Positions 21,176 through 33,289 of a stretch of DNA of 64,000 bases are shown piece after piece; positions within the stretch are counted from its first letter, which is position 1; the number at the start of each line of letters is the position of its first letter. This DNA is from Heracleum sosnowskyi. Its lineage: Eukaryota; Streptophyta; Magnoliopsida; Apiales; Apiaceae. The DNA lies in the NCBI GenBank assembly GCA_030848705.1, contig JAUIZM010000099.1:1-64000 (forward strand), written 5' to 3'. The notes below the pieces were generated by a model, which worked only from the letters and a program-made list of their open reading frames with translations, ran no database searches and was not told the origin of the DNA. The translations under genes and the position numbers were made by a program.

Positions 21176-23876
21176 TCGTTTTTTGAGCGCGTGAAAATGC
21201 CAGTGAAACCAGTTTTGGGCCAAAAAGTGGGTTTTTTCCCATTTTCGGGGGTCGAAAAAACCCATTTCCGGAAATAAAATTTCGAGTTTTTTGGTCCGTA
21301 CGGCCATTTTGTACCTCTATTTTAGCACGTGACAAAAAAAATCGGAAGAAAAATGTCCGGAACCTCATTTTTTGAGCGCGTGAAAATGCCAGTGAAACCA
21401 GTTTTGGGCCAAAAAGTGGGTTTTTTCCCATTTTCGGGGGTCGAAAAAACCCATTTCCGGAAATGAAATTTCGCGTTTTTTGGTCCGTACGTCCATGTTA
21501 TTCCTCTATTTTAGCATGTGACAAAAAAAATCGGAAGAAAAATGTCCGGAACCTCATTTTTTGAGCGCGTGAAAATGCCAGTGAAACCAGTTTTGGGCCA
21601 AAAAGTGGGTTTTTTCCCATTTTCGGGGGTCGAAAAAACCCATTTCCGGAAATGAAATTTCGCGTTTTTTGGTCCGTACGTCCATGTTATTCCTCTATTT
21701 TAGCACGTGACAAAAAAAATCGGAAGAAAAATGTCCGGAACCTCGTTTTTTGAGCGCGTGAAAATGCTAGTGAAACCAGTTTTGGGCGAAAAAGTGGGTT
21801 TTTTCCCATTTTCGGGGGTCGAAAAAACCCATTTCCGGAAATGAAATTTCGAGTTTTTTGGTCCGTACGTCCATTTTGTACCTCTATTTTAGCACGTGAC
21901 AAAAAAAATCGGAAGAAAAATGTCCGGAACCTCGTTTATTGAGCGCGTGAAAATGCCAGTGAAACCAGTTTTGGGCCAAAAAGTGGGTTTTTTCCCATTT
22001 TCGGGGGTCGAAAAAACCCATTTCCGGAAATGAAATTTCGCGTTTTTTGGTCCGTACGTCCATTTTGTACCTCTATTTTAGCACGTGACAAAAAAAATCG
22101 GAAGAAAAATGTCCGGAACCTCATTTTTTGAGCGCGTGATAATGCCAGTGAAACCAGTTTTGGGCCAAAAGTGGGTTTTTTCCCATTTTCGGGGGTCGAA
22201 AAAACCCATTTCCGGAAATGAAATTTCGCGTTTTTTGGTCCGTACGTCCATTTTGTACCTCTATTTTAGCACGTGATAAAAAAAATCAGAAGAAAAATGT
22301 CCGGAACCTCGTTTTTTGAGCGCGTGAAAATGCCAGTGAAACCAGTTTTGGGCCAAAAAGTGGGTTTTTTCCCATTTTCGGGGGTCGAAAAAACCCATTT
22401 CCGGAAATGAAATTTTGCGTTTTTTGGTCCGTACGTCCATTTTGTACCTCTATTTTAGCACGTGACAAAAAATATCGGAAGAAAAGTGTCCGGAACCTCA
22501 TTTTTTGAGCGCGTGAAACCAGTTTTGGGCCAAAAAGTGGGTTTTTTCCCATTTTCGGGGGTCGAAAAACCCCATTTCCGGAAATGAAATTTCGCGTTTT
22601 TTGGTCCGTACATCCATTTTTTACCTCTATTTTAGCACGTGACAAAAAAAATTGGAAGAAAAGTGTCCGGAACCTCATTTTTTGAGCGCGTGAAAATGCC
22701 AGTGAAACCAGTTTTGGGCCAAAAAGTGGGTTTTTTCCCATTTTCGGGGGTCAAAAAAACCCATTTCCGGAAATGAAATTTCGCGTTTTTTGGTCCGTAC
22801 GTCCATGTTATTCCTCTATTTTAGCACGTGACAAAAAAAAAATCGGAAGAAAAATGTCCGGAACCTCTTTTTTTGAGCGCGTGAAAATGCCAGTGAAACC
22901 AGTTTTGGGCCAAAAAGTGGGTTTTTTCCCATTTTCGGGGGTCGAAAAAACCCATTTCCGGAAATAAAATTTTGAGTTTTTTGGTCCGTACGTCCATTTT
23001 GTACCTCTATTTTAGCACGTGACAAAAAAAATCGGAAGAAAAATGTCCGGAACCTCATTTTTTGAGCGCGTGATAATGCCAGTGAAACCAGTTTTGGGCC
23101 AAAAGTGGGTTTTTTCCCATTTTCGGGGGTCGAAAAAACCCATTTCCGGAAATGAAATTTCGCGTTTTTTGGTCCGTACGTCCATTTTGTACCTCTATTT
23201 TAGCACGTGATAAAAAAAATCAGAAGAAAAATGTCCGGAACCTCGTTTTTTGAGCGCGTGAAAATGCCAGTGAAACCAGTTTTGGGCCAAAAAGTGGGTT
23301 TTTTCCCATTTTCGGGGGTCGAAAAAACCCATTTCCGGAAATGAAATTTCGCGTTTTTTGGTCCGTACGTCCATTTTGTACCTCTATTTTAGCACGTGAC
23401 AAAAAATATCGGAAGAAAAGTGTCCGGAACCTCATTTTTTGAGCGCGTGAAACCAGTTTTGGGCCAAAAAGTGGGTTTTTTCCCATTTTCGGGGGTCGAA
23501 AAACCCCATTTCCGGAAATGAAATTTCGCGTTTTTTGGTCCGTACATCCATTTTTTACCTCTATTTTAGCACGTGACAAAACAAATCGGAAGAAAAGTGT
23601 CCGGAACCTCATTTTTTGAGCGCGTGAAAATGCCAGTGAAACCAGTTTTGGGCCAAAAAGTGGGTTTTTTCCCATTTTCGGGGGTCGAAAAAACCCATTT
23701 CCGGAAATGAAATTTCGCGTTTTTTGGTCCGTACGTCCATGTTATTCCTCTATTTTAGCACGTGACAAAAAAAAATCGGAAGAAAAATGTCCGGAACCTC
23801 GTTTTTTGAGCGCGTGAAAATGCCAGTGAAACCAGTTTTGGGCCAAAAAGTGGGTTTTTTCCCATTTTCGGGGGTC
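21176..23876. repeat. Duplicated satellite segment, copy 2
   Basis: Partner of 14030-16730 (offset 7146). A few private changes are visible, for example CCTCTTTTT at ~22863 where the partner has CCTCGTTTT, so it is a real second copy and not an exact assembly echo. Confidence 0.75.
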
Positions 23877-25997
23877 GAAAAAACCCATTTCCGGAAATGA
23901 AATTTCGCGTTTTTTGGTCCGTACGTCCATTTTGTACCTCTATTTTAGCACGTGACAAAAAATATCGAAAGAAAAGTGTCCGGAACCTCATTTTTTGAGC
24001 GCGTGAAACCAGTTTTGGGCCAAAAAGTGGGTTTTTTCCCATTTTCGGGGGTCGAAAAACCCCATTTCCGGAAATGAAATTTTGCGTTTTTTGGTCCGTA
24101 CATCCATTTTTTACCTCTATTTTAGCACGTGACAAAAAAAATCGGAAGAAAAGTGTCCGGAACCTCATTTTTTGAGCGCGTGAAAATGCCAGTGAAACCA
24201 GTTTTGGGCCAAAAAGTGGGTTTTTTCCCATTTTCGGGGGTCGAAAAAACCCATTTCCGGAAATGAAATTTCGCATTTTTTGGTCCGTACGTCCATGTTA
24301 TTCCTCTATTTTAGCACGTGACAAAAAAAAATCGGAAGAAAAATGTCCGGAACCTCGTTTTTTGAGCGCGTGAAAATGCCAGTGAAACCAGTTTTGGGCC
24401 AAAAAGTGGGTTTTTTCCCATTTTCGGGGGTCGAAAAAACCCATTTCCGGAAATAAAATTTCGCGTTTTTTGGTCCGTACGTCCATTTTGTACCTCTATT
24501 TTAGCACGTGACAAAAAATATCGAAAGAAAAGTGTCCGGAACCTCATTTTTTGAGCGCGTGAAACCAGTTTTGGGCCAAAAAGTGGGTTTTTTCCCATTT
24601 TCGGGGGTCGAAAAACCCCATTTCCGGAAATGAAATTTTGCGTTTTTTGGTCCGTACATCCATTTTTTACCTCTATTTTAGCACGTGACAAAAAAAATCG
24701 GAAGAAAAGTGTCCGGAACCTCATTTTTTGAGCGCGTGAAAATGCCAGTGAAACCAGTTTTGGGCCAAAAAGTGGGTTTTTTCCCATTTTCGGGGGTCGA
24801 AAAAACCCATTTCCGGAAATGAAATTTCGCGTTTTTTGGTCCGTACGTCCATGTTATTCCTCTATTTTAGCACGTGACAAAAAAAAAATCGGAAGAAAAA
24901 TGTCCGGAACCTCGTTTTTTGAGCGCGTGAAAATGCCAGTGAAACCAGTTTTGGGCCAAAAAGTGGGTTTTTTCCCATTTTCGGGGGTCGAAAAAACCCA
25001 TTTCCGGAAATAAAATTTTGAGTTTTTTGGTCCGTACGTCCATTTTGTACCTCTATTTTAGCACGTGACAAAAAAAATCGGAAGAAAAATGTCCGGAACC
25101 TCATTTTTTGAGCGCGTGATAATGCCAGTGAAACCAGTTTTGGGCCAAAAGTGGGTTTTTTCCCATTTTCGGGGGTCGAAAAAACCCATTTCCGGAAATG
25201 AAATTTCGCGTTTTTTGGTCCGTACGTCCATTTTGTACCTCTATTTTAGCACGTGATAAAAAAAATCAGAAGAAAAATGTCCGGAACCTCGTTTTTTGAG
25301 CGCGTGAAAATGCCAGTGAAACCAGTTTTGGGCCAAAAAGTGGGTTTTTTCCCATTTTCGGGGGTCGAAAAAACCCATTTCCGGAAATGAAATTTCGCGT
25401 TTTTTGGTCCGTACGTCCATTTTGTACCTCTATTTTAGCACGTGACAAAAAATATCGGAAGAAAAGTGTCCGGAACCTCATTTTTTGAGCGCGTGAAACC
25501 AGTTTTGGGCCAAAAAGTGGGTTTTTTCCCATTTTCGGGGGTCGAAAAACCCCATTTCCGGAAATGAAATTTCGCGTTTTTTGGTCCGTACATCCATTTT
25601 TTACCTCTATTTTAGCACGTGACAAAACAAATCGGAAGAAAAGTGTCCGGAACCTCATTTTTTGAGCGCGTGAAAATGCCAGTGAAACCAGTTTTGGGCC
25701 AAAAAGTGGGTTTTTTCCCATTTTCGGGGGTCGAAAAAACCCATTTCCGGAAATGAAATTTCGCGTTTTTTGGTCCGTACGTCCATGTTATTCCTCTATT
25801 TTAGCACGTGACAAAAAAAAATCGGAAGAAAAATGTCCGGAACCTCGTTTTTTGAGCGCGTGAAAATGCCAGTGAAACCAGTTTTGGGCCAAAAAGTGGG
25901 TTTTTTCCCATTTTCGGGGGTCGAAAAAACCCATTTCCGGAAATAAAATTTCGAGTTTTTTGGTCCGTACGTCCATTTTGTACCTCTATTTTAGCAC

Positions 25998-28900
25998 GTG
26001 ACAAAAAAAATCGGAAGAAAAATGTCCGGAACCTCATTTTTTGAGCGCGTGATAATGCCAGTGAAACCAGTTTTGGGCCAAAAGTGGGTTTTTTCCCATT
26101 TTCGGGGGTCGAAAAAACCCATTTCCGGAAATGAAATTTCGCGTTTTTTGGTCCGTACATCCATTTTGTACCTCTATTTTAGTACGTGATAAAAAAAATC
26201 AGAAGAAAAATGTCCGGAACCTCGTTTTTTGAGTGCGTGAAATTGCCAGTGAAACCAGTTTTGGGCCAAAAAGTGGGTTTTTTCCCATTTTCGGGGGTCG
26301 AAAAAACCCATTTCCGGAAATGAAATTTCGCGTTTTTTGGTCCGTACGTCCATTTTGTACCTCTATTTTAGCACGTGACAAAAAATATCGAAAGAAAAGT
26401 GTCCGGAACCTCATTTTTTGAGCGCGTGAAACCAGTTTTGGGCCAAAAAGTGGGTTTTTTCCCATTTTCGGGGGTCGAAAAACCCCATTTCCGGAAATGA
26501 AATTTTGCGTTTTTTGGTCCGTACATCCATTTTTTACCTCTATTTTAGCACGTGACAAAAAAAATCGGAAGAAAAGTGTCCGGAACCTCATTTTTTGAGC
26601 GCGTGAAAATGCCAGTGAAACCAGTTTTGGGCCAAAAAGTGGGTTTTTCCCATTTTCGGGGGTCGAAAAAACCCATTTCCGGAAATGAAATTTCGCGTTT
26701 TTTGGTCCGTACGTCCATGTTATTCCTCTATTTTAGCACGTGACAAAAAAAAATCGGAAGAAAAATGTCCGGAACCTCGTTTTTTGAGCGCGTGAAAATG
26801 CCAGTGAAACCAGTTTTGGGCCAAAAAGTGGGTTTTTTCCCATTTTCGGGGGTCGAAAAAACCCATTTCCGGAAATAAAATTTCGAGTTTTTTGGTCCGT
26901 ACGTCCATTTTGTACCTCTATTTTAGCACGTGACAAAAAAAATCGGAAGAAAAATGTCCGGAACCTCGTTTATTGAGCGCGTGAAAATGCCAGTGAAACC
27001 AGTTTTGGGCCAAAAAGTGGGTTTTTTCCCATTTTCGGGGGTCAAAAAAACCCATTTCCGGAAATGAAATTTCGCGTTTTTTGGTCCGTACGTCCATGTT
27101 ATTCCTCTATTTTAGCACGTGACAAAAAAAAAATCGGAAGAAAAATGTCCGGAACCTCGTTTTTTGAGCGCGTGAAAATGCCAGTGAAACCAGTTTTGGG
27201 CCAAAAAGTGGGTTTTTTCCCATTTTCGGGGGTCGAAAAAACCCATTTCCGGAAATAAAATTTTGAGTTTTTTGGTCCGTACGTCCATTTTGTACCTCTA
27301 TTTTAGCACGTGACAAAAAAAATCGGAAGAAAAATGTCCGGAACCTCATTTTTTGAGCGCGTGATAATGCCAGTGAAACCAGTTTTGGGCCAAAAGTGGG
27401 TTTTTTCCCATTTTCGGGGGTCGAAAAAACCCATTTCCGGAAATGAAATTTCGCGTTTTTTGGTCCGTACGTCCATTTTGTACCTCTATTTTAGCACGTG
27501 ATAAAAAAAATCAGAAGAAAAATGTCCGGAACCTCGTTTTTTGAGCGCGTGAAAATGCCAGTGAAACCAGTTTTGGGCCAAAAAGTGGGTTTTTTCCCAT
27601 TTTCGGGGGTCGAAAAAACCCATTTCCGGAAATGAAATTTCGCGTTTTTTGGTCCGTACGTCCATTTTGTACCTCTATTTTAGCACGTGACAAAAAATAT
27701 CGGAAGAAAAGTGTCCGGAACCTCATTTTTTGAGCGCGTGAAACCAGTTTTGGGCCAAAAAGTGGGGTTTTTCCCATTTTCGGGGGTCGAAAAACCCCAT
27801 TTCCGGAAATGAAATTTCGCGTTTTTTGGTCCGTACATCCATTTTTTACCTCTATTTTAGCACGTGACAAAAAAAATCGGAAGAAAAGTGTCCGGAACCT
27901 CATTTTTTGAGCGCGTGAAAATGCCAGTGAAACCAGTTTTGGGCCAAAAAGTGGGTTTTTTCCCATTTTCGGGGGTCGAAAAAACCCATTTCCGGAAATG
28001 AAATTTCGCGTTTTTTGGTCCGTACGTCCATGTTATTCCTCTATTTTAGCACGTGACAAAAAAAAATCGGAAGAAAAATGTCCGGAACCTCGTTTTTTGA
28101 GCGCGTGAAAATGCCAGTGAAACCAGTTTTGGGCCAAAAAGTGGGTTTTTTCCCATTTTCGGGGGTCGAAAAAACCCATTTCCGGAAATAAAATTTCGAG
28201 TTTTTTGGTCCGTACGTCCATTTTGTACCTCTATTTTAGCACGTGACAAAAAAAATCGGAAGAAAAATGTCCGGAACCTCGTTTATTGAGCGCGTGAAAA
28301 TGCCAGTGAAACCAGTTTTGGGCCAAAAAGTGGGTTTTTTCCCATTTTCGGGGGTCAAAAAAACCCATTTCCGGAAATGAAATTTCGCGTTTTTTGGTCC
28401 GTACGTCCATGTTATTCCTCTATTTTAGCACGTGACAAAAAAAAATCGGAAGAAAAATGTCCGGAACCTCGTTTTTTGAGCGCGTGAAAATGCCAGTGAA
28501 ACCAGTTTTGGGCCAAAAAGTGGGTTTTTTCCCATTTTCGGGGGTCGAAAAAACCCATTTCCGGAAATAAAATTTTGAGTTTTTTGGTCCGTACGTCCAT
28601 TTTGTACCTCTATTTTAGCACGTGACAAAAAAAATCGGAAGAAAAATGTCCGGAACCTCATTTTTTGAGCGCGTGATAATGCCAGTGAAACCAGTTTTGG
28701 GCCAAAAGTGGGTTTTTTCCCATTTTCGGGGGTCGAAAAAACCCATTTCCGGAAATGAAATTTCGCGTTTTTTGGTCCGTACGTCCATTTTGTACCTCTA
28801 TTTTAGCACGTGATAAAAAAAATCAGAAGAAAAATGTCCGGAACCTCGTTTTTTGAGCGCGTGAAAATGCCAGTGAAACCAGTTTTGGGCCAAAAAGTGG

Positions 28901-29934
28901 GTTTTTTCCCATTTTCGGGGGTCGAAAAAACCCATTTCCGGAAATGAAATTTCGCGTTTTTTGGTCCGTACGTCCATTTTGTACCTCTATTTTAGCACGT
29001 GACAAAAAATATCGGAAGAAAAGTGTCCGGAACCTCATTTTTTGAGCGCGTGAAACCAGTTTTGGGCCAAAAAGTGGGGTTTTTCCCATTTTCGGGGGTC
29101 GAAAAACCCCATTTCCGGAAATGAAATTTCGCGTTTTTTGGTCCGTACATCCATTTTTTACCTCTATTTTAGCACGTGACAAAACAAATCGGAAGAAAAG
29201 TGTCCGGAACCTCATTTTTTGAGCGCGTGAAAATGCCAGTGAAACCAGTTTTGGGCCAAAAAGTGGGTTTTTTCCCATTTTCGGGGGTCGAAAAAACCCA
29301 TTTCCGGAAATGAAATTTCGCGTTTTTTGGTCCGTACGTCCATGTTATTCCTCTATTTTAGCACGTGACAAAAAAAAATCGGAAGAAAAATGTCCGGAAC
29401 CTCGTTTTTTGAGCGCGTGAAAATGCCAGTGAAACCAGTTTTGGGCCAAAAAGTGGGTTTTTTCCCATTTTCGGGGGTCGAAAAAACCCATTTCCGGAAA
29501 TAAAATTTCGAGTTTTTTGGTCCGTACGTCCATTTTGTACCTCTATTTTAGCACGTGACAAAAAAAATCGGAAGAAAAATGTCCGGAACCTCGTTTATTG
29601 AGCGCGTGAAAATGCCAGTGAAACCAGTTTTGGGCCAAAAAGTGGGTTTTTTCCCATTTTCGGGGGTCAAAAAAACCCATTTCCGGAAATGAAATTTCGC
29701 GTTTTTTGGTCCGTACGTCCATGTTATTCCTCTATTTTAGCACGTGACAAAAAAAAAATCGGAAGAAAAATGTCCGGAACCTCGTTTTTTGAGCGCGTGA
29801 AAATGCCAGTGAAACCAGTTTTGGGCCAAAAAGTGGGTTTTTTCCCATTTTCGGGGGTCGAAAAAACCCATTTCCGGAAATAAAATTTTGAGTTTTTTGG
29901 TCCGTACGTCCATTTTGTACCTCTATTTTAGCAC
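25998..29934. repeat. Seven-monomer higher-order repeat block (~1312 bp x 3)
   Basis: The GATAATGCC-type monomer recurs at 25998, 27310, 28622 and 29935 (steps 1312, 1312, 1313). In the second and third units the same order of subtypes, including GTTTATTGAG followed by the GTCAAAAAAA form, repeats in register. Confidence 0.75.
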
Positions 29935-32900
29935 GTGACAAAAAAAATCGGAAGAAAAATGTCCGGAACCTCATTTTTTGAGCGCGTGATAATGCCAGTG
30001 AAACCAGTTTTGGGCCAAAAGTGGGTTTTTTCCCATTTTCGGGGGTCGAAAAAACCCATTTCCGGAAATGAAATTTCGCGTTTTTTGGTCCGTACGTCCA
30101 TTTTGTACCTCTATTTTAGCACGTGATAAAAAAAATCAGAAGAAAAATGTCCGGAACCTCGTTTTTTGAGCGCGTGAAAATGCCAGTGAAACCAGTTTTG
30201 GGCCAAAAAGTGGGTTTTTTCCCATTTTCGGGGGTCGAAAAAACCCATTTCCGGAAATGAAATTTCGCGTTTTTTGGTCCGTACGTCCATTTTGTACCTC
30301 TATTTTAGCACGTGACAAAAAATATCGGAAGAAAAGTGTCCGGAACCTCATTTTTTGAGCGCGTGAAACCAGTTTTGGGCCAAAAAGTGGGGTTTTTCCC
30401 ATTTTCGGGGGTCGAAAAACCCCATTTCCGGAAATGAAATTTCGCGTTTTTTGGTCCGTACATCCATTTTTTACCTCTATTTTAGCACGTGACAAAACAA
30501 ATCGGAAGAAAAGTGTCCGGAACCTCATTTTTTGAGCGCGTGAAAATGCCAGTGAAACCAGTTTTGGGCCAAAAAGTGGGTTTTTTCCCATTTTCGGGGG
30601 TCGAAAAAACCCATTTCCGGAAATGAAATTTCGCGTTTTTTGGTCCGTACGTCCATGTTATTCCTCTATTTTAGCACGTGACAAAAAAAAATCGGAAGAA
30701 AAATGTCCGGAACCTCGTTTTTTGAGCGCGTGAAAATGCCAGTGAAACCAGTTTTGGGCCAAAAAGTGGGTTTTTTCCCATTTTCGGGGGTCGAAAAAAC
30801 CCATTTCCGGAAATAAAATTTCGAGTTTTTTGGTCCGTACGTCCATTTTGTACCTCTATTTTAGCACGTGACAAAAAAAATCGGAAGAAAAATGTCCGGA
30901 ACCTCATTTTTTGAGCGCGTGATAATGCCAGTGAAACCAGTTTTGGGCCAAAAGTGGGTTTTTTTCCATTTTCGGGGGTCGAAAAAACCCATTTCCGGAA
31001 ATGAAATTTCGCGTTTTTTGGTCCGTACATCCATTTTGTACCTCTATTTTAGTACGTGATAAAAAAAATCAGAAGAAAAATGTCCGGAACCTCGTTTTTT
31101 GAGCGCGTGAAAATGCCAGTGAAACCAGTTTTGGGCCAAAAAGTGGGTTTTTTCCCATTTTCGGGGGTCGAAAAAACCCATTTCCGGAAATGAAATTTTG
31201 CGTTTTTTGGTCCGTACGTCCATTTTGTACCTCTATTTTAGCACGTGACAAAAAATATCGGAAGAAAAGTGTCCGGAACCTCATTTTTTGAGCGCGTGAA
31301 ACCAGTTTTGGGCCAAAAAGTGGGTTTTTTCCCATTTTCGGGGGTCGAAAAACCCCATTTCCGGAAATGAAATTTCGCGTTTTTTGGTCCGTACATCCAT
31401 TTTTTACCTCTATTTTAGCACGTGACAAAACAAATCGGAAGAAAAGTGTCCGGAACCTCATTTTTTGAGCGCGTGAAAATGCCAGTGAAACCAGTTTTGG
31501 GCCAAAAAGTGGGTTTTTTCCCATTTTCGGGGGTCGAAAAAACCCATTTCCGGAAATGAAATTTCGCGTTTTTTGGTCCGTACGTCCATGTTATTCCTCT
31601 ATTTTAGCACGTGACAAAAAAAAATCGGAAGAAAAATGTCCGGAACCTCGTTTTTTGAGCGCGTGAAAATGCCAGTGAAACCAGTTTTGGGCCAAAAAGT
31701 GGGTTTTTTCCCATTTTCGGGGGTCGAAAAAACCCATTTCCGGAAATAAAATTTCGAGTTTTTTGGTCCGTACGTCCATTTTGTACCTCTATTTTAGCAC
31801 GTGACAAAAAAAATCGGAAGAAAAATGTCCGGAACCTCGTTTATTGAGCGCGTGAAAATGCCAGTGAAACCAGTTTTGGGCCAAAAAGTGGGGTTTTTCC
31901 CATTTTCGGGGGTCGAAAAAACCCATTTCCGGAAATGAAATTTCGCGTTTTTTGGTCCGTACGTCCATTTTGTACCTCTATTTTAGCACGTGATAAAAAA
32001 AATCAGAAGAAAAATGTCCGGAACCTCGTTTTTTGAGCGCGTGAAAATGCCAGTGAAACCAGTTTTGGGCCAAAAAGTGGGTTTTTTCCCATTTTCGGGG
32101 GTCGAAAAAACCCATTTCCGGAAATGAAATTTTGCGTTTTTTGGTCCGTACGTCCATTTTGTACCTCTATTTTAGCACGTGACAAAAAATATCGGAAGAA
32201 AAGTGTCCGGAACCTCATTTTTTGAGCGCGTGAAACCAGTTTTGGGCCAAAAAGTGGGTTTTTTCCCATTTTCGGGGGTCGAAAAACCCCATTTCCGGAA
32301 ATGAAATTTCGCGTTTTTTGGTCCGTACATCCATTTTTTACCTCTATTTTAGCACGTGACAAAACAAATCGGAAGAAAAGTGTCCGGAACCTCATTTTTT
32401 GAGCGCGTGAAAATGCCAGTGAAACCAGTTTTGGGCCAAAAAGTGGGTTTTTTCCCATTTTCGGGGGTCGAAAAAACCCATTTCCGGAAATGAAATTTCG
32501 CGTTTTTTGGTCCGTACGTCCATTTTGTACCTCTATTTTAGCACGTGACAAAAAATATCGGAAGAAAAGTGTCCGGAACCTCATTTTTTGAGCGCGTGAA
32601 ACCAGTTTTGGGCCAAAAAGTGGGTTTTTTCCCATTTTTGGGGGTCGAAAAACCCCATTTCCGGAAATGAAATTTCGCGTTTTTTGGTCCGTACATCCAT
32701 TTTTTACCTCTATTTTAGCACGTGACAAAACAAATCGGAAGAAAAGTGTCCGGAACCTCATTTTTTGAGCGCGTGAAAATGCCAGTGAAACCAGTTTTGG
32801 GCCAAAAAGTGGGTTTTTTCCCATTTTCGGGGGTCGAAAAAACCCATTTCCGGAAATGAAATTTCGCGTTTTTTGGTCCGTACGTCCATGTTATTCCTCT

Positions 32901-33289
32901 ATTTTAGCACGTGACAAAAAAAAATCGGAAGAAAAATGTCCGGAACCTCGTTTTTTGAGCGCGTGAAAATGCCAGTGAAACCAGGTTTGGGCCAAAAAGT
33001 GGGTTTTTTCCCATTTTCGGGGGTCGAAAAAACCCATTTCCGGAAATAAAATTTCGAGTTTTTTGGTCCGTACGTCCATTTTGTACCTCTATTTTAGCAC
33101 GTGACAAAAAAAATCGGAAGAAAAATGTCCGGAACCTCGTTTATTGAGCGCGTGAAAATGCCAGTGAAACCAGTTTTGGGCCAAAAAGTGGGTTTTTTCC
33201 CATTTTCGGGGGTCGAAAAAACCCATTTCCGGAAATGAAATTTCGCGTTTTTTGGTCCGTACGTCCATTTTGTACCTCTATTTTAGCAC

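Noticed and set aside
32003..32824. A 273-codon open frame in the satellite (and dozens of 60-170-codon relatives on both strands)
   Set aside because: The frame is open because the monomer is 189 bp (63 codons) and happens to lack stops in that frame. It repeats the same ~60 residues, breaks wherever a poly-A run changes length, and has no gene signals.
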